From Vibrio sp. ED004 (GTDB taxonomy: Bacteria; Pseudomonadota; Gammaproteobacteria; Enterobacterales; Vibrionaceae), in NCBI RefSeq assembly GCF_023206395.1, contig NZ_CP066149.1, forward strand, positions 1,364,001-1,428,000: 64,000 nucleotides of DNA, given 5' to 3'. The notes beneath the pieces are model-generated. The model did no database searches. It saw only the letters and a program-made list of their open reading frames with translations, and was not told where the DNA came from. Of the stretch, positions 1 to 9,861 are shown one piece after another. Position 1 is the first letter of the stretch. Each line of letters starts with the position of its first letter. The translations under genes and the position numbers were made by a program.

Positions 1-17
1 AAAAAGAGTGACTTTTC

Positions 18-638
18 ATGTCTGAAGTAAAATTTGAAACTGTAGAGCAAAAAGCTAGCTACGGTATCGGTCTACAAATGGGCCAACAACTTGCTGGTTC
101 TGGTCTTGAAGGCCTAAACGTTGACGCAATCGCTGCTGGTATCGCAACAGCTCTAGTTGGTGATATGCCAGCTATCGAAGTTGACGAAATCAACAACGCA
201 CTACAAGAGCTACACACTCGCGGTGAAGCTGCACGTCAAGAACTAGCTAAAGCTGCTGCTGCTGACGGCGAAGCTTTCCTAGCTGACAACGCTCTTCGTT
301 CAGAAGTAACAGTTCTTGAGTCTGGTCTTCAGTACGAAGTACTAACTGAAGGTACTGGCGAAATCCCAACTGCAGACAAGCAAGTACGTGTTCACTACCA
401 CGGCGAACTAACTGACGGTACTGTTTTCGACAGCTCTGTATCTCGCGGTCAACCAGCTGAATTCCCAGTAACTGGCGTAATTCAAGGTTGGGTACAAGCT
501 CTACAAATGATGCCTGTTGGTTCAAAGTGGAAGCTATACATCCCTCAAGATCTAGCATACGGTGAGCGTGGCGCAGGTGCTGCAATCCCACCATTTGCTG
601 CTCTAGTATTTGAAGTTGAACTTCTAGCTATTCTTTAA
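18..638 (+). CDS. fklB: FKBP-type peptidyl-prolyl cis-trans isomerase FklB
   Basis: A 206-aa protein with the FklB/FKBP22 layout. Residues 1-90 form a helical, alanine-rich dimerisation domain, and residues from about 100 to 206 form the FKBP domain ([45 protein letters not shown]). The family catalyses prolyl cis-trans isomerisation and assists protein folding. No signal peptide is visible, so it should be cytosolic. The start at 18 follows a purine-rich AAAAAGAGTG. Its promoter lies outside the window, and a strong hairpin terminator follows. Codon use is typical of a well-expressed gene. Confidence 0.93.
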   Translation: MSEVKFETVEQKASYGIGLQMGQQLAGSGLEGLNVDAIAAGIATALVGDMPAIEVDEINNALQELHTRGEAARQELAKAAAADGEAFLADNALRSEVTVLESGLQYEVLTEGTGEIPTADKQVRVHYHGELTDGTVFDSSVSRGQPAEFPVTGVIQGWVQALQMMPVGSKWKLYIPQDLAYGERGAGAAIPPFAALVFEVELLAIL

Positions 639-697
639 TTTTTATAAAAACCTTTAGTAAAACAAAATACTATAGGCAAATAAAATTAAAATAATGC

Positions 698-727
698 AAC
701 GGCGATGTGACTACATCGCCGTTTTTC
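698..727 (+). terminator. Rho-independent terminator of fklB
   Basis: Perfect 11-bp stem AACGGCGATGT / ACATCGCCGTT with the 4-nt loop GACT, followed by TTTC. It lies 60 bp after the fklB stop codon and before the next gene. Confidence 0.85.
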
Positions 728-772
728 GTTTATAGTGAAAGAGTAAATTACTTTATTACTTAAGGACGAATA

Positions 773-1267
773 ATGAAGAAAGTACTCATCACAGTTTTAA
801 GCAGCCTTGCTGTTTTCTCTTGCGCTAGCACTAGCGACTCTGAACAAACCAGTTCATCATCAGATACCAACTATTCCCAACTATCACAAACTGCACTAAT
901 GGCAGCGGTGAATATGTGGTCTCAACAAAATGAAACAACACCTCTTGCTGATACTGTTGCCGACCAAGCGTCTGTCACTAACGATCAAGCTATCGGCGGT
1001 ATTGGTTCAATGTTAGCTCTTGCACAAAACTCACTTGGTTCTACCGACAACAAAGAACTCGCTACACTGATTCCTGGCATGTCGAGCCTTGAGTCTACTG
1101 GTCTATCATCTCTGCTGAGTTCACAAGGTGCTGTTGAAAGTGCATTTTCTGGATTAGGTATGGATCCATCAATGGTTACGACATTTGCACCAATCATTCT
1201 TCAGGCATTGCAGTCACAAGGTGCAACGAGCGGCCTGATGGACTCACTTGCAGCTATATGGCAATAA
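773..1267 (+). CDS. DUF2780 (VcgC/VcgE-like) putative lipoprotein
   Basis: A 164-aa protein with an N-terminal signal (MKKVLITVLSSLAVFSC), whose Cys18 fits a slightly atypical lipobox (VFSC), then a Ser/Thr-rich linker. The C-terminal half is Ala/Gly/Ser/Leu-rich with patterns such as LIPGMSSLESTGLSSLLSS and GLGMDPSMVTTFAPIILQAL. This resembles DUF2780/VcgC-VcgE proteins of vibrios, whose biochemical role is unknown. A good AAGGA lies 7 nt before the ATG. It appears monocistronic between two terminators. The family call is from memory of the pattern. Confidence 0.7.
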   Translation: MKKVLITVLSSLAVFSCASTSDSEQTSSSSDTNYSQLSQTALMAAVNMWSQQNETTPLADTVADQASVTNDQAIGGIGSMLALAQNSLGSTDNKELATLIPGMSSLESTGLSSLLSSQGAVESAFSGLGMDPSMVTTFAPIILQALQSQGATSGLMDSLAAIWQ

Positions 1268-1302
1268 CCGTTAGTTATTAATAGCTAGTTTAAGAATTTG
1301 AT

Positions 1303-1326
1303 AAGGGCACTTCGGTGCTCTTTTTT
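1303..1326 (+). terminator. Rho-independent terminator of the DUF2780 gene
   Basis: Stem GGGCAC-TTCG-GTGCTC (one G-T pair) with a UUCG tetraloop and a run of T, 36 bp after the stop codon. Confidence 0.8.
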
Positions 1327-1350
1327 GTACGCGAAAGAAAAGTGAGGGGA

Positions 1351-1445
<95 letters not shown>

Positions 1446-1562
1446 TTTTTGAGAATTATGCTAGAAAGGGCAAGCGAAAGTGCCAAACATCGTGGTGCAA
1501 TTTTCATCGTGTTATCAGATTCGATTGTCTCGTCCTAAAATACGTTGACAGTATTTCGACTA

Positions 1563-1590
1563 AGCCAACAGCGTCAGCTGTGGCTTTTTT
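1563..1590 (+). terminator. Terminator-like hairpin inside the IS left end
   Basis: GCCAACAGC / GCTGTGGC with one bulge and a GTCA loop, followed on the plus strand by TTTTTT. It lies just after the orfB stop and would stop transcription entering the element from outside, antisense to the transposase. Confidence 0.5.
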
Positions 1591-2449
1591 CATGCACTTC
1601 ACTTGGAGTTTTCATCCTGAGACTAAGGTGCGGCCTCATGTTGTTATAGGTACTTATAGACTCTTTTACTAGTTGTTCAAGCTCTCTGAGGTTTTTACAT
1701 TTATCAAGAAAGAACTCTTGTTTCAGTATTCCATTTACTCTCTCTGCTAATGCATTTTGGTAGCAGTCATAACCGTCTGTCATCGAGGGGATTATGCCGC
1801 TACTTTTCAACTTATCTTGATAAACACCCGAGCAATACTGGAGACCACGATCAGAGTGATGGATACACGAACGATCATATTGACGTCCCTTGATAGCCAT
1901 ATCTAGCGCTTCCACAACATCCGTCGACTTCATCTCGTTGCTCAGCTCGTAGCCCATAATTTTCCGACTAAACGCATCCGTTACCAATGAGAGATAGTGA
2001 ACCCCTTCATCTGAATGGATATAGGTAATGTCACTGACTAACACACCTTCTGGATTGCATGGTTTGTAGTTCTTTAATAAGTTCGGATGTTTTTTCATCC
2101 AATGCTTACTGTTTGTCGTTTTTGTAAAACTACGTTTAGGTCTTACCAATAATTGTTCATCACGTAAGTAGTTGAAAAGAGCATCTCGACCTAGCTTGAT
2201 ACCTTGTGCTTGAAACTTTGGTTTAAGCAAAATGTAGAGTTTTCTAGTACTAACCCGAGGCATATAACGTCTAATATCCAACACCATTTGTTTGATGGGT
2301 TTAAGTTCCAACTGGCGATGAACAGCTCGTTTTTCTCGTTGATAAACGCTTTGTCTCGTTATCCCGCATAACTTACATACTCGAACTAAACTTATACCTT
2401 CCTGTTTTTGAAGGCTTCTTGCTCCTTGGCGAGATAATTTTTTCTGAGG
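1574..2449 (-). CDS. IS3-family transposase OrfB, DDE integrase domain
   Basis: The frame opens right after a TAG at 2450-2452 and has no ATG. The first usable codon that could start translation alone is TTG at 2309-2311 (245 aa). It contains the rve integrase core with the DDE triad in SDITYIHSDEG, HSDRGLQYCS and NALAERVNGILKQEF, preceded by an HTH_21-like segment. The protein is normally made as an OrfAB fusion by -1 frameshifting. A canonical A AAA AAT slippery heptamer is at 2437-2443, exactly where the orfA frame overlaps this frame. The catalytic half looks intact. Confidence 0.85.
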   Translation of the reverse strand, partial: PQKKLSRQGARSLQKQEGISLVRVCKLCGITRQSVYQREKRAVHRQLELKPIKQMVLDIRRYMPRVSTRKLYILLKPKFQAQGIKLGRDALFNYLRDEQLLVRPKRSFTKTTNSKHWMKKHPNLLKNYKPCNPEGVLVSDITYIHSDEGVHYLSLVTDAFSRKIMGYELSNEMKSTDVVEALDMAIKGRQYDRSCIHHSDRGLQYCSGVYQDKLKSSGIIPSMTDGYDCYQNALAERVNGILKQEFFLDKCKNLRELEQLVKESISTYNNMRPHLSLRMKTPSEVHEKSHS

Positions 2450-2795
2450 CTAGTTCCGTGTTCAGCATCAAGAATATCAACCACTCTATTTAAAAAGAGA
2501 TTCTTTATTTTTCATCTTCTAACTCTTTTTCAAGGCGTTTTATTTTTTGTGCTGGTGACTCTTTAGGATTAGTTGATTGGTGCATGGTGTTCATCCTTGG
2601 AGTTTGCGCCCAATTCATCTTACCGTGCTTTCGAAGCCAAGTTAAAACAGTTGAGCGACCTTGGATACCATAAATGGTTTGGGCTTGTTTATATGTCATA
2701 TCGCCTCTTTCTACAGCGGCGACGACCTGTAATTTAAAGCCTAGTGTGTAATCACGCTGAGTGCGCTTAACGTAGGTATTATTTGAAGTAGTCAT
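2392..2795 (-). pseudogene. IS3-family transposase OrfA, broken by a 1-base frameshift
   Basis: The N-terminal 96 codons (2505-2795) encode an HTH protein (YTLGFKLQVVAAVERGDMTYKQA, GRSTVLTWLRKHG) and the start of a leucine-zipper helix (KIKRLEKELEDEK), then stop. A shift of one base at the five-A run (2508-2512) restores the expected continuation, NLFLNRVVDILDAEHG then SLRKNYLAKEQEAF, which runs to a stop at 2392-2394. I infer loss of one A from a six-A run. Alternatively this is an additional recoding site. Related IS copies without the shift would settle it. Confidence 0.75.
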
Positions 2796-2845
2796 AATTC
2801 GTCCTTAATGTGTAAACACATTTCAGGACGGGACAGATAGATACA

Positions 2846-2873
2846 AAAAAGCCGAGCTAATGCTCGGCTTTTT
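2846..2873 (-). terminator. Rho-independent terminator of the alpha operon
   Basis: Minus strand reads GCCGAG-CATTAG-CTCGGC followed by TTTTTT; it lies 22 bp beyond the rplQ stop codon. The A-run on the other side makes it bidirectional. The IS inserted immediately downstream of it. Confidence 0.88.
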
Positions 2874-2894
2874 GTATTAAGAATCTAGTATAGA

Positions 2895-3275
2895 TTACTC
2901 AGCAGCTTCTTCAGCAGCTGGGCGGTCTACAAGCTCAATGTAAGCCATTGGAGCTTTATCACCAGTACGGAAACCACATTTAAGAATGCGAGTGTAACCA
3001 CCTTGGCGAGCCGCAAAACGCGGGCCTAGTTCATTAAATAGTTTTGCTACAACTTCGTTATCACGAGTGCGAGCAAATGCAAGACGACGGTTAGCAACAC
3101 TGTCTGTCTTAGCTAGGGTAATCAATGGCTCAATTACGCGACGTAGTTCTTTTGCTTTTGGCACGGTAGTTTTGATAACTTCGTGACGAACAAGAGAGCT
3201 AGCCATGTTGCTGAACATCGCTTTGCGATGACTGCTGTTGCGGTTGAGTTGACGACCACTTTTACGATGGCGCAT
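2895..3275 (-). CDS. rplQ: 50S ribosomal protein L17
   Basis: A 126-aa protein starting [20 protein letters not shown], the L17 signature, with [12 protein letters not shown] and the [16 protein letters not shown]-terminus. L17 binds 23S rRNA near the exit tunnel. It is the last gene of the alpha operon, 24 bp after rpoA and just before the terminator. The short Ala/Glu tail (RPAAEEAAE) is usual in gammaproteobacteria. Confidence 0.98.
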   Translation of the reverse strand: MRHRKSGRQLNRNSSHRKAMFSNMASSLVRHEVIKTTVPKAKELRRVIEPLITLAKTDSVANRRLAFARTRDNEVVAKLFNELGPRFAARQGGYTRILKCGFRTGDKAPMAYIELVDRPAAEEAAE

Positions 3276-3299
3276 GACCTAATCCTTCTAACTTTTCGA

Positions 3300-4292
3300 T
3301 TAATCTTCAGCGATTGACGCTGGTGGCCAGTTTTCTAGACGCATGCCTAGAGAAAGACCACGTGAAGCAAGCACATCTTTAATCTCTGTAAGAGATTTCT
3401 TACCAAGGTTTGGCGTTTTAAGTAGCTCAACCTCAGTGCGCTGTACAAGATCACCGATGTAGTGAATCGCTTCTGCTTTCAAACAGTTAGCAGAGCGAAC
3501 TGTTAGTTCAAGATCGTCTACAGGACGTAGTAGGATAGGATCGAATTCTGGCTTCTCTTCCTTCTCCTCAGGTACACGTACATCACGAAGATCTACGAAC
3601 GCATCCAGTTGTTCAGCTAGAATAGTAGCTGCACGACGGATTGCTTCCTCAGGTTCTAGAGTACCGTTCGTTTCCATATCGATAACAAGCTTGTCTAAAT
3701 CAGTACGTTGTTCTACACGTGCCGCTTCTACAGCGTAAGCGATTTTATCAACCGGGCTGTAAGTAGCGTCAACTAGCAGACGACCGATTGGACGCTCATC
3801 TTCTTCAGTATGGATACGAGCTGAAGCTGGAACGTAACCACGACCACGTTCTACTTTGATACGCATAGCGATCTCAGCGTTGTCATCCGTTAGGTGACAA
3901 ATTACGTGCTCAGGGTTAGCGATCTCTACATCACCATCGTGGGTGATGTCACCTGCAACAACAGGGCCTGAGCCTGATTTGTTCAGTGTAATAAACACTT
4001 CATCTTTGCCTTCAGCAACGCGTACAGCCAAACCTTTAAGGTTTAGAAGGATTTCCAGGATATCTTCCTGAACGCCTTCTTTAGTGCTGTATTCGTGTAG
4101 CACACCTTCAATTTCAACTTCTGTTACGGCACAACCCGGCATAGAAGATAGAAGAATGCGGCGAAGAGCATTACCTAGAGTGTGGCCGAAACCGCGCTCT
4201 AATGGCTCAAGAGTTACTTTCGCGTGTGTCGTATTGATCTGTTCAATGTCAACAAGACGCGGCTTAAGAAATTCTGTTACAGAACCCTGCAT
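3300..4292 (-). CDS. rpoA: DNA-directed RNA polymerase subunit alpha
   Basis: 330 aa, close to the usual 329. The N-terminal domain (about 1-235) carries [20 protein letters not shown] for dimerisation and beta/beta-prime assembly. An acidic linker ([13 protein letters not shown]) leads to the C-terminal domain (about 250-330). There, [18 protein letters not shown] and [14 protein letters not shown] contain the Arg265/Asn268/Lys271-type residues that contact UP elements and activators such as CRP, which is also in this window. Fourth gene of the alpha operon, with rpsD 22 bp upstream. Confidence 0.99.
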   Translation of the reverse strand: MQGSVTEFLKPRLVDIEQINTTHAKVTLEPLERGFGHTLGNALRRILLSSMPGCAVTEVEIEGVLHEYSTKEGVQEDILEILLNLKGLAVRVAEGKDEVFITLNKSGSGPVVAGDITHDGDVEIANPEHVICHLTDDNAEIAMRIKVERGRGYVPASARIHTEEDERPIGRLLVDATYSPVDKIAYAVEAARVEQRTDLDKLVIDMETNGTLEPEEAIRRAATILAEQLDAFVDLRDVRVPEEKEEKPEFDPILLRPVDDLELTVRSANCLKAEAIHYIGDLVQRTEVELLKTPNLGKKSLTEIKDVLASRGLSLGMRLENWPPASIAED

Positions 4293-4314
4293 TGTGTCCT
4301 CTCTTTTTTTAACC

Positions 4315-4935
4315 TTACTTAGAGTAAAGTTCGACGATCAAGTGTTCATTGATGTCAGCTGATAGGTCAGAACGCTCAGGCATACGCTTGAATGTACCTT
4401 CCATTTTGCCAGCATCTACTTCAATCCAAGTTGGCTTTTCACGTTGTTCAGCAACTTCTAGAGCCGCTTTAATACGAGATTGCTGTTTAGCTTTCTCGCG
4501 GATAGAAACAACGTCGTTTGCCGCTACTTTGAAAGAAGGAACGTTTACAACTTTACCGTTAACTAGGATAGACTTGTGGCTAACTAGTTGACGAGATTCA
4601 GCACGAGTAGCGCCAAAGCCCATACGGTAAACTACGTTATCAAGACGACCTTCAAGAAGCTGAAGCAGGTTTGCACCCGTGTTGCCTTTAAGACGTGCAG
4701 CTTCTTTGTAGTAGTTGCGGAATTGTTTTTCTAGAACGCCGTAGATACGACGAACTTTTTGCTTCTCACGAAGCTGAACGCCATACTCAGATAGACGACC
4801 GCGACGAGCGCCGTGTACACCTGGTGCGTTATCAATTTTACACTTGGTATCGATCGCACGGACACCAGACTTAAGGAATAAGTCAGTACCTTCGCGACGG
4901 CTAAGCTTCAGCTTAGGACCCAAATATCTTGCCAT
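4315..4935 (-). CDS. rpsD: 30S ribosomal protein S4
   Basis: 206 aa, the standard length: [16 protein letters not shown] start, the S4 RNA-binding domain from about residue 96 ([38 protein letters not shown]), and the IVELYSK end. S4 nucleates 30S assembly and, in Escherichia coli, is the translational repressor of this operon through a pseudoknot ahead of rpsM. A matching structure is visible here at 5733-5800. Confidence 0.99.
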   Translation of the reverse strand: MARYLGPKLKLSRREGTDLFLKSGVRAIDTKCKIDNAPGVHGARRGRLSEYGVQLREKQKVRRIYGVLEKQFRNYYKEAARLKGNTGANLLQLLEGRLDNVVYRMGFGATRAESRQLVSHKSILVNGKVVNVPSFKVAANDVVSIREKAKQQSRIKAALEVAEQREKPTWIEVDAGKMEGTFKRMPERSDLSADINEHLIVELYSK

Positions 4936-4966
4936 GATCTTTCTCCAATATTCCTAGAAACGAAAC

Positions 4967-5362
<396 letters not shown>

Positions 5363-5375
5363 CTACCTTATCCGA

Positions 5376-5732
5376 CTATTTCTTGATCGGCTTGCGCGGA
5401 CCCTTACGGGTGCGAGCGTTGGTTTTAGTACGCTGTCCACGTAGTGGTAGACTGCGACGATGACGAAGACCGCGGTAACAGCCAAGGTCCATAAGACGCT
5501 TGATGTTCATCGATACTTCACGACGTAGATCACCTTCTACAGTGTACTTAGCTACACCATCACGCAGTTGATCGATCTGCTCTTCAGTTAGTTCACTGAT
5601 CTTAGCATCTTCAGCAATACCCACTTCAGCTAGAATAGCTTGAGAGCGAGTTTTACCGATACCGTAGATTGCAGTAAGTGCAATTACAGAATGCTTATGA
5701 TCAGGAATGTTAATGCCGGCTATACGGGCCAT
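5376..5732 (-). CDS. rpsM: 30S ribosomal protein S13
   Basis: 118 aa: [20 protein letters not shown] start, the helix-two-turn-helix core, [20 protein letters not shown], and a basic tail that contacts the P-site tRNA. First gene of the alpha operon. The start is preceded by TTAGGAGTGAATA, a strong ribosome-binding site that belongs to the S4-responsive leader, so its translation is expected to be S4-regulated. Confidence 0.99.
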   Translation of the reverse strand: MARIAGINIPDHKHSVIALTAIYGIGKTRSQAILAEVGIAEDAKISELTEEQIDQLRDGVAKYTVEGDLRREVSMNIKRLMDLGCYRGLRHRRSLPLRGQRTKTNARTRKGPRKPIKK

Positions 5733-5800
5733 TATTCACTCCTAAGGGGTTCATAAAAGAATTATCCGCAGCAAAGCCCGTTATGGATACGCTGCGGCAT
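5733..5800 (-). ncRNA. Alpha-operon leader pseudoknot, S4-binding (Alpha_RBS type)
   Basis: The minus strand ahead of rpsM contains a stem CCGCAGC / GCTGCGG enclosing GTATCCATAACGGGCTTT. The GTATCC...AACGGGCTTT core matches what I recall of the E. coli alpha-operon S4 pseudoknot, including the Shine-Dalgarno just downstream. Established for E. coli: S4 binding traps the ribosome on this fold. Conservation here is inferred from the core sequence and position. Confidence 0.75.
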
Positions 5801-5834
5801 ACTACTTCTTTTGCACGCAAAAGGTAGGCCGAGA

Positions 5835-5863
5835 AATATACTCGACTCTACCTTGTATTTCAA
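5835..5863 (-). promoter_or_regulatory. Alpha-operon promoter
   Basis: Minus strand TTGAAA (5858-5863), 17-bp spacer, TATATT (5835-5840): a near-consensus sigma-70 promoter 100 bp upstream of rpsM and just downstream of the rpmJ stop region. Places an independent start for the alpha operon between rpmJ and rpsM, as in E. coli. Confidence 0.7.
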
Positions 5864-5880
5864 GTAAAAATTTCTGCTAA

Positions 5881-5994
5881 TTAGCCTTGGCGTTGCTTAT
5901 GCTTTGGCTCACTGCAAATCACGCGAACGACACCGTTACGCTTGATAACTTTACAGTTACGGCAGATTTTTTTAACGGAAGCACGAACTTTCAT
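5881..5994 (-). CDS. rpmJ: 50S ribosomal protein L36
   Basis: A 37-aa protein, [20 protein letters not shown] then [17 protein letters not shown]. Cys11, Cys14, Cys27 and His32 form the zinc ribbon, so this is the zinc-containing (C+) form. It is the last gene of the spc operon, 41 bp after secY. Zinc-starved bacteria often carry a second, zinc-free L36 elsewhere in the genome; none is in this window. Confidence 0.97.
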
Positions 5995-6035
5995 TGCTAA
6001 ACTCCGTAAATGGAATCGAAATTGTTACCACCGAA

Positions 6036-7370
6036 TTAACGGCCGTAACCCTTCAGATTCGCTTTCTTTAACACAGAATCATACTGTTGTGACATCAGAT
6101 GAGTCTGTACCTGTGCCATGAAATCCATGATAACTACCACTACGATTAGTAGTGATGTGCCGCCGAAGTAGAAACGAACGTTCCACGCGACCATCATGAA
6201 CTCAGGAATCAGACATATAAAAGTAATGTATAGAGCACCCGCAAGGGTTAGTCTAGTCATCACTTTATCGATATATTTCGCTGTCTGCTCACCTGGGCGG
6301 ATACCGGGTACGAATGCACCAGACTTCTTCAAGTTATCAGCTGTTTCACGTGGGTTAAACACCAACGCTGTATAGAAGAAACAGAAGAAGATTATAGCTG
6401 CTGCATAAAGCATTACATACAGAGGCTGACCTGGGCTAAGAGCTAATGACACGTCAGTTAACCAACCGAACGCGCTGCTTTCACCATTTTGACCAAACCA
6501 CTGTGCTAATGTTCCTGGGAACAAAATAATACTTGATGCGAAAATCGCTGGAATAACACCTGCCATATTAATCTTAAGAGGCAAGTGAGAGCTTTGTGCT
6601 GCAAAAACCTTACGACCTTGTTGACGTTTCGCATAGTTAACGACGATACGACGTTGACCACGTTCCATGAAAACTACGAAGTAGATAACAGCAAAAGACA
6701 ATACAGCAATCAACAGCAGAAGAAGCACATGCAATTCACCTTGACGCGCTTGCTCGATTGTTTGACCGATTGCAGAAGGCAATCCAGCAACAATACCTGC
6801 AAAAATCAGAATGGAAATACCATTACCGATTCCTCGCTCGGTGATTTGTTCACCTAACCACATTAAGAACATGGTACCAGTTACTAAACTCACGGTAGCA
6901 ATAAGCGTAAACATGGTTTGGTTGATAACAACCAGATTGTCGACCATGTTTGGTAAGCCTGTTGCGATACCAATAGCTTGGAATGTTGCAAGTACAAGCG
7001 TGCCGTAGCGTGTATATTGGCTTATCTTACGACGGCCTGCTTCACCCTCTTTCTTGAGTTCCGCTAACGCTGGATGAACTACAGTTAACAATTGGACTAC
7101 GATCGATGCCGAAATGTACGGCATGATACCCAATGCTAATATAGATGCACGCTCAAGAGCACCACCGGAGAACATGTTAAACATTTCAACGATGGTACCT
7201 TTTTGCTGATCGAACAAATCGGCAAGTACAGCTGCGTCAATACCAGGGATCGGCACAAAAGAGCCGGCTCGGAATACTAAAAGTGCACCAATTACGAATA
7301 ATAAGCGCGACTTTAGTTCACTTAAGCCGCTCTGAGCACTACGAAAATCTTGTCCTGGTTTCTTAGCCAT
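6036..7370 (-). CDS. secY: Protein translocase subunit SecY
   Basis: 444 aa, the expected size for the SecYEG channel subunit, with ten hydrophobic segments. Recognisable are the plug/TM2 region ([20 protein letters not shown]), the cytosolic loop with [36 protein letters not shown], and [19 protein letters not shown] near the C-terminus. Exports unfolded proteins and inserts membrane proteins together with SecE, SecG and SecA. Located in the spc operon 20 bp after rplO, coupling Sec capacity to ribosome synthesis. Confidence 0.99.
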   Translation of the reverse strand: MAKKPGQDFRSAQSGLSELKSRLLFVIGALLVFRAGSFVPIPGIDAAVLADLFDQQKGTIVEMFNMFSGGALERASILALGIMPYISASIVVQLLTVVHPALAELKKEGEAGRRKISQYTRYGTLVLATFQAIGIATGLPNMVDNLVVINQTMFTLIATVSLVTGTMFLMWLGEQITERGIGNGISILIFAGIVAGLPSAIGQTIEQARQGELHVLLLLLIAVLSFAVIYFVVFMERGQRRIVVNYAKRQQGRKVFAAQSSHLPLKINMAGVIPAIFASSIILFPGTLAQWFGQNGESSAFGWLTDVSLALSPGQPLYVMLYAAAIIFFCFFYTALVFNPRETADNLKKSGAFVPGIRPGEQTAKYIDKVMTRLTLAGALYITFICLIPEFMMVAWNVRFYFGGTSLLIVVVVIMDFMAQVQTHLMSQQYDSVLKKANLKGYGR

Positions 7371-7390
7371 CTGTACCTCGTTCCTCGAGA

Positions 7391-7825
7391 TTATTCCTCG
7401 ATTTTACCGCCTGCAGCTTCGATTGCAGCTTTAGCGCCTTTAGTCACGCGTAGACCTTTAACAGTCACAGCTTTGCTTAGGTCACCAGAAAGAACAATCT
7501 TAACGAATTCGATGTTCTTAGTGATAACGTTAGCAGCTTTAAGGCTGTTAAGATCAACTACGTCACCTGTTACTTTCGCTAGCTCAGCTAGACGAACTTC
7601 AGCAGACACTAGGCTCTTACGAGAAGTGAAACCGAATTTAGGTAGACGTTGTTTTAGAGGCATTTGACCGCCTTCAAAACCTGGACGAACAGAGCCGCCA
7701 GAACGTGACTTTTGACCTTTGTGACCGCGGCCACCTGTTTTACCAAGGCCAGAACCGATACCACGACCTACACGCTTCTTAGAAGGTTTAGAGCCAGCAG
7801 CCGGTGATAGAGTATTCAAACGCAT
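7391..7825 (-). CDS. rplO: 50S ribosomal protein L15
   Basis: 144 aa: [20 protein letters not shown] start and the Gly-rich extension [20 protein letters not shown] followed by [18 protein letters not shown], diagnostic for L15. The globular C-terminus ends [13 protein letters not shown]15 binds 23S rRNA during late 50S assembly. Lies 5 bp downstream of rpmD and 20 bp before secY in the spc operon. Confidence 0.99.
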   Translation of the reverse strand: MRLNTLSPAAGSKPSKKRVGRGIGSGLGKTGGRGHKGQKSRSGGSVRPGFEGGQMPLKQRLPKFGFTSRKSLVSAEVRLAELAKVTGDVVDLNSLKAANVITKNIEFVKIVLSGDLSKAVTVKGLRVTKGAKAAIEAAGGKIEE

Positions 7826-7830
7826 TCTGA

Positions 7831-8007
7831 TTACTCCTCAATCTTAACCATGTAGTAAACCTTGTTGATCATACCGCGTACGCACGGAGTATCTTCAAGT
7901 TCTACTGTATGGTTGATGCGACGAAGACCTAGACCTTTAAGACACGCTTTGTGCTTAGGTAGGCGACCAATTGAGCTTTTAGTTTGAGTTACTTTAATAG
8001 TTGCCAT
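7831..8007 (-). CDS. rpmD: 50S ribosomal protein L30
   Basis: 58 aa, [20 protein letters not shown] then [20 protein letters not shown], the short bacterial L30. The frame is open for nine more codons upstream, but those overlap the rpsE end and lie outside family homology, so ATG 8005-8007 is chosen. It is 7 bp after rpsE and 5 bp before rplO, consistent with translational coupling in the spc operon. Confidence 0.98.
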   Translation of the reverse strand: MATIKVTQTKSSIGRLPKHKACLKGLGLRRINHTVELEDTPCVRGMINKVYYMVKIEE

Positions 8008-8014
8008 CGTGTGC

Positions 8015-8515
8015 TTACTCCGAAATAGATTCAACAGTTAGACCACGTTTAGCAGCAACCATTTCTGGTGACTTAACGTCTACTAGAGCACCAATCGTTG
8101 CACGAACGATGTTGATCGGGTTCGTTGAACCGTATGCTTTAGAAAGTACGTTATGTACGCCCGCAACTTCAAGTACAGCACGCATTGCACCACCGGCAAT
8201 AACACCTGTACCTTCTGCAGCTGGCTGCATGTAAACTTTAGAGCCCGAATGACGACCTTTCACCGGGTGGTGAAGAGTGCCTTCGTTTAGCGATACTGTA
8301 ACCATGTTACGGCGCGCTTTTTCCATTGCTTTTTGAATCGCAGCAGGTACTTCACGAGCTTTGCCGTAACCGAAACCTACGCGACCGTTACCGTCACCAA
8401 CTACTGTTAGTGCAGTAAAGCTCATGATTCGACCACCTTTAACCGTCTTAGACACACGGTTAACAGCGATCAGCTTTTCTTGCAAATCATTAGCTTGTTG
8501 TTGTTCTTTAGCCAT
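8015..8515 (-). CDS. rpsE: 30S ribosomal protein S5
   Basis: 166 aa, with the N-terminal double-stranded RNA-binding fold ([40 protein letters not shown]) and the C-terminal domain ([35 protein letters not shown]). S5 helps decoding fidelity with S4 and S12. The Lys/Gly loop near VKGGR, site of spectinomycin-resistance changes, looks ordinary. Lies between rplR and rpmD in the spc operon. Confidence 0.99.
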   Translation of the reverse strand: MAKEQQQANDLQEKLIAVNRVSKTVKGGRIMSFTALTVVGDGNGRVGFGYGKAREVPAAIQKAMEKARRNMVTVSLNEGTLHHPVKGRHSGSKVYMQPAAEGTGVIAGGAMRAVLEVAGVHNVLSKAYGSTNPINIVRATIGALVDVKSPEMVAAKRGLTVESISE

Positions 8516-8529
8516 CTTCCAACCCTACC

Positions 8530-8883
8530 TTAGAATTTCAGACCAGCTTCGCGAGCAGATTCTGCTAGCGCCGCTACTCGACCGTGGTATTGGAAACCAG
8601 AACGATCAAATGCAACTGAAGCTACGCCTTTTTCAAGAGCGCGCTCAGCAACAGCTTTACCAACTGCTTTAGCTGCATCAACGTTACCAGTGTTCTTAAC
8701 TTGCTCACGGATCGCTTTTTCTACAGTAGAAGCAGCTGCGATAACCTCAGAGCCGTTTGCCGCGATAACTTGTGCGTAAACATGGCGAGGAGTACGGTGT
8801 ACTACCAGGCGAGTTGCACCAAGTTCTGCAATCTTACGACGTGCACGTGTAGCACGACGGATGCGAGATGCTTTCTTATCCAT
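8530..8883 (-). CDS. rplR: 50S ribosomal protein L18
   Basis: 117 aa: [40 protein letters not shown], and the C-terminal [20 protein letters not shown] motif that binds 5S rRNA together with L5 (rplE, also in this operon). Spacing is 9 bp after rplF and 14 bp before rpsE. Confidence 0.99.
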   Translation of the reverse strand: MDKKASRIRRATRARRKIAELGATRLVVHRTPRHVYAQVIAANGSEVIAAASTVEKAIREQVKNTGNVDAAKAVGKAVAERALEKGVASVAFDRSGFQYHGRVAALAESAREAGLKF

Positions 8884-8892
8884 AGTGATACC

Positions 8893-9426
8893 TTACTTCT
8901 TCTTAGCTTCTTTAGTACGCACATTTTCATCTGCGTAACGAACACCTTTACCTTTGTAAGGCTCAGGAGCACGGTAAGAACGAATGTCAGCCGCAACTTG
9001 ACCTACTACTTGCTTATCGCAACCAGTAATGATGATCTCAGTTTGGCTAGGGCACTCAGCTTTAATACCTTCAGGTAGAGCGTGCTCTACTGGGTGAGAA
9101 AAACCAAGAGTTAGAGCTACAGAGTTGCCTTTCATAGCAGCACGGTAACCAACACCCTTAAGAGTTAGCTTCTTAGTGAAGCCCTCAGTAACACCCACAA
9201 CCATGTTATTAACTAGAGCGCGAGCTGTACCAGCTTGTGCCCATGCGTTAGTAACGCCTTCTTTCGGACCGAAAGTTAGCTTGGTTTCTTCCTGTGCAAT
9301 AACTACGGCGCTGTTAAGAACGCGAGTAAGCTCACCTTTGCTACCTTTTACAGTAACTTCTTGGCCGTTTAGTTTCACCTCTACGCCAGCTGGAATAGCG
9401 ACAGGTGCTTTAGCAACACGAGACAT
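8893..9426 (-). CDS. rplF: 50S ribosomal protein L6
   Basis: 177 aa, two tandem L6 folds. [20 protein letters not shown] opens the protein; [20 protein letters not shown] and the C-terminal signature [20 protein letters not shown] are typical. L6 sits near the factor-binding centre of the 50S subunit. Preceded by rpsH (13 bp) and followed by rplR (9 bp). Confidence 0.99.
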   Translation of the reverse strand: MSRVAKAPVAIPAGVEVKLNGQEVTVKGSKGELTRVLNSAVVIAQEETKLTFGPKEGVTNAWAQAGTARALVNNMVVGVTEGFTKKLTLKGVGYRAAMKGNSVALTLGFSHPVEHALPEGIKAECPSQTEIIITGCDKQVVGQVAADIRSYRAPEPYKGKGVRYADENVRTKEAKKK

Positions 9427-9439
9427 AATCTACTCCTTA

Positions 9440-9832
9440 TTAAGCTACGTAACAGATGATTTCACCGCCAAGACCTGCTTTACGAGCAGCACGGTCAGAC
9501 ATCAGACCCTTGGAAGTAGAAACAACTGCAATACCAAGACCACCCATCACTGTAGGTAAAGAGTCTTTATTTTTATAAACTCTTAGACCAGGACGTGATA
9601 CGCGCTTGATTTGCTCGATTACAGGTTTAGCTTGGAAGTACTTAAGAGTAACTTCTAGCTCAGGTTTTGCTTCGCTGTTTACAGCGAAGTCTACGATGTA
9701 ACCTTCAGCTTTAAGTAATGCAGCAATTGCAACTTTAAGCTTTGAAGAAGGCATTTTTACAGCAACTTTGTTTGCTGCCTGACCGTTACGAACGCGGGTC
9801 AGCATATCCGAAATCGGATCTTGCATGCTCAT
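9440..9832 (-). CDS. rpsH: 30S ribosomal protein S8
   Basis: 130 aa: [20 protein letters not shown] and the C-terminal signature [20 protein letters not shown] then [15 protein letters not shown]8 binds helix 21 of 16S rRNA. In E. coli it represses the spc operon by binding the rplE start region; a matching sequence is present here at rplE. Lies 29 bp after rpsN. Confidence 0.99.
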   Translation of the reverse strand: MSMQDPISDMLTRVRNGQAANKVAVKMPSSKLKVAIAALLKAEGYIVDFAVNSEAKPELEVTLKYFQAKPVIEQIKRVSRPGLRVYKNKDSLPTVMGGLGIAVVSTSKGLMSDRAARKAGLGGEIICYVA

Positions 9833-9861
9833 AAGATTTACTCCAAATGATTAAGTGGCAA

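Larger units (their letters stand above)
1526..2835 (-). mobile_element. IS3-family insertion sequence, about 1310 bp
   Basis: Bounded by imperfect inverted repeats. The left end starts TGTCTCGTCCTAAAAT, and the right end read inward is TGTCCCGTCCTGAAAT, matching at about 20 of 26 positions. Both ends are flanked by GAT (1523-1525 and 2836-2838), a 3-bp target duplication as expected for IS3. It encodes an HTH OrfA and a DDE OrfB on the minus strand. The right end lies about 10 bp beyond the rplQ terminator. OrfA is frameshifted, so this copy may be immobile without help. Confidence 0.9.
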
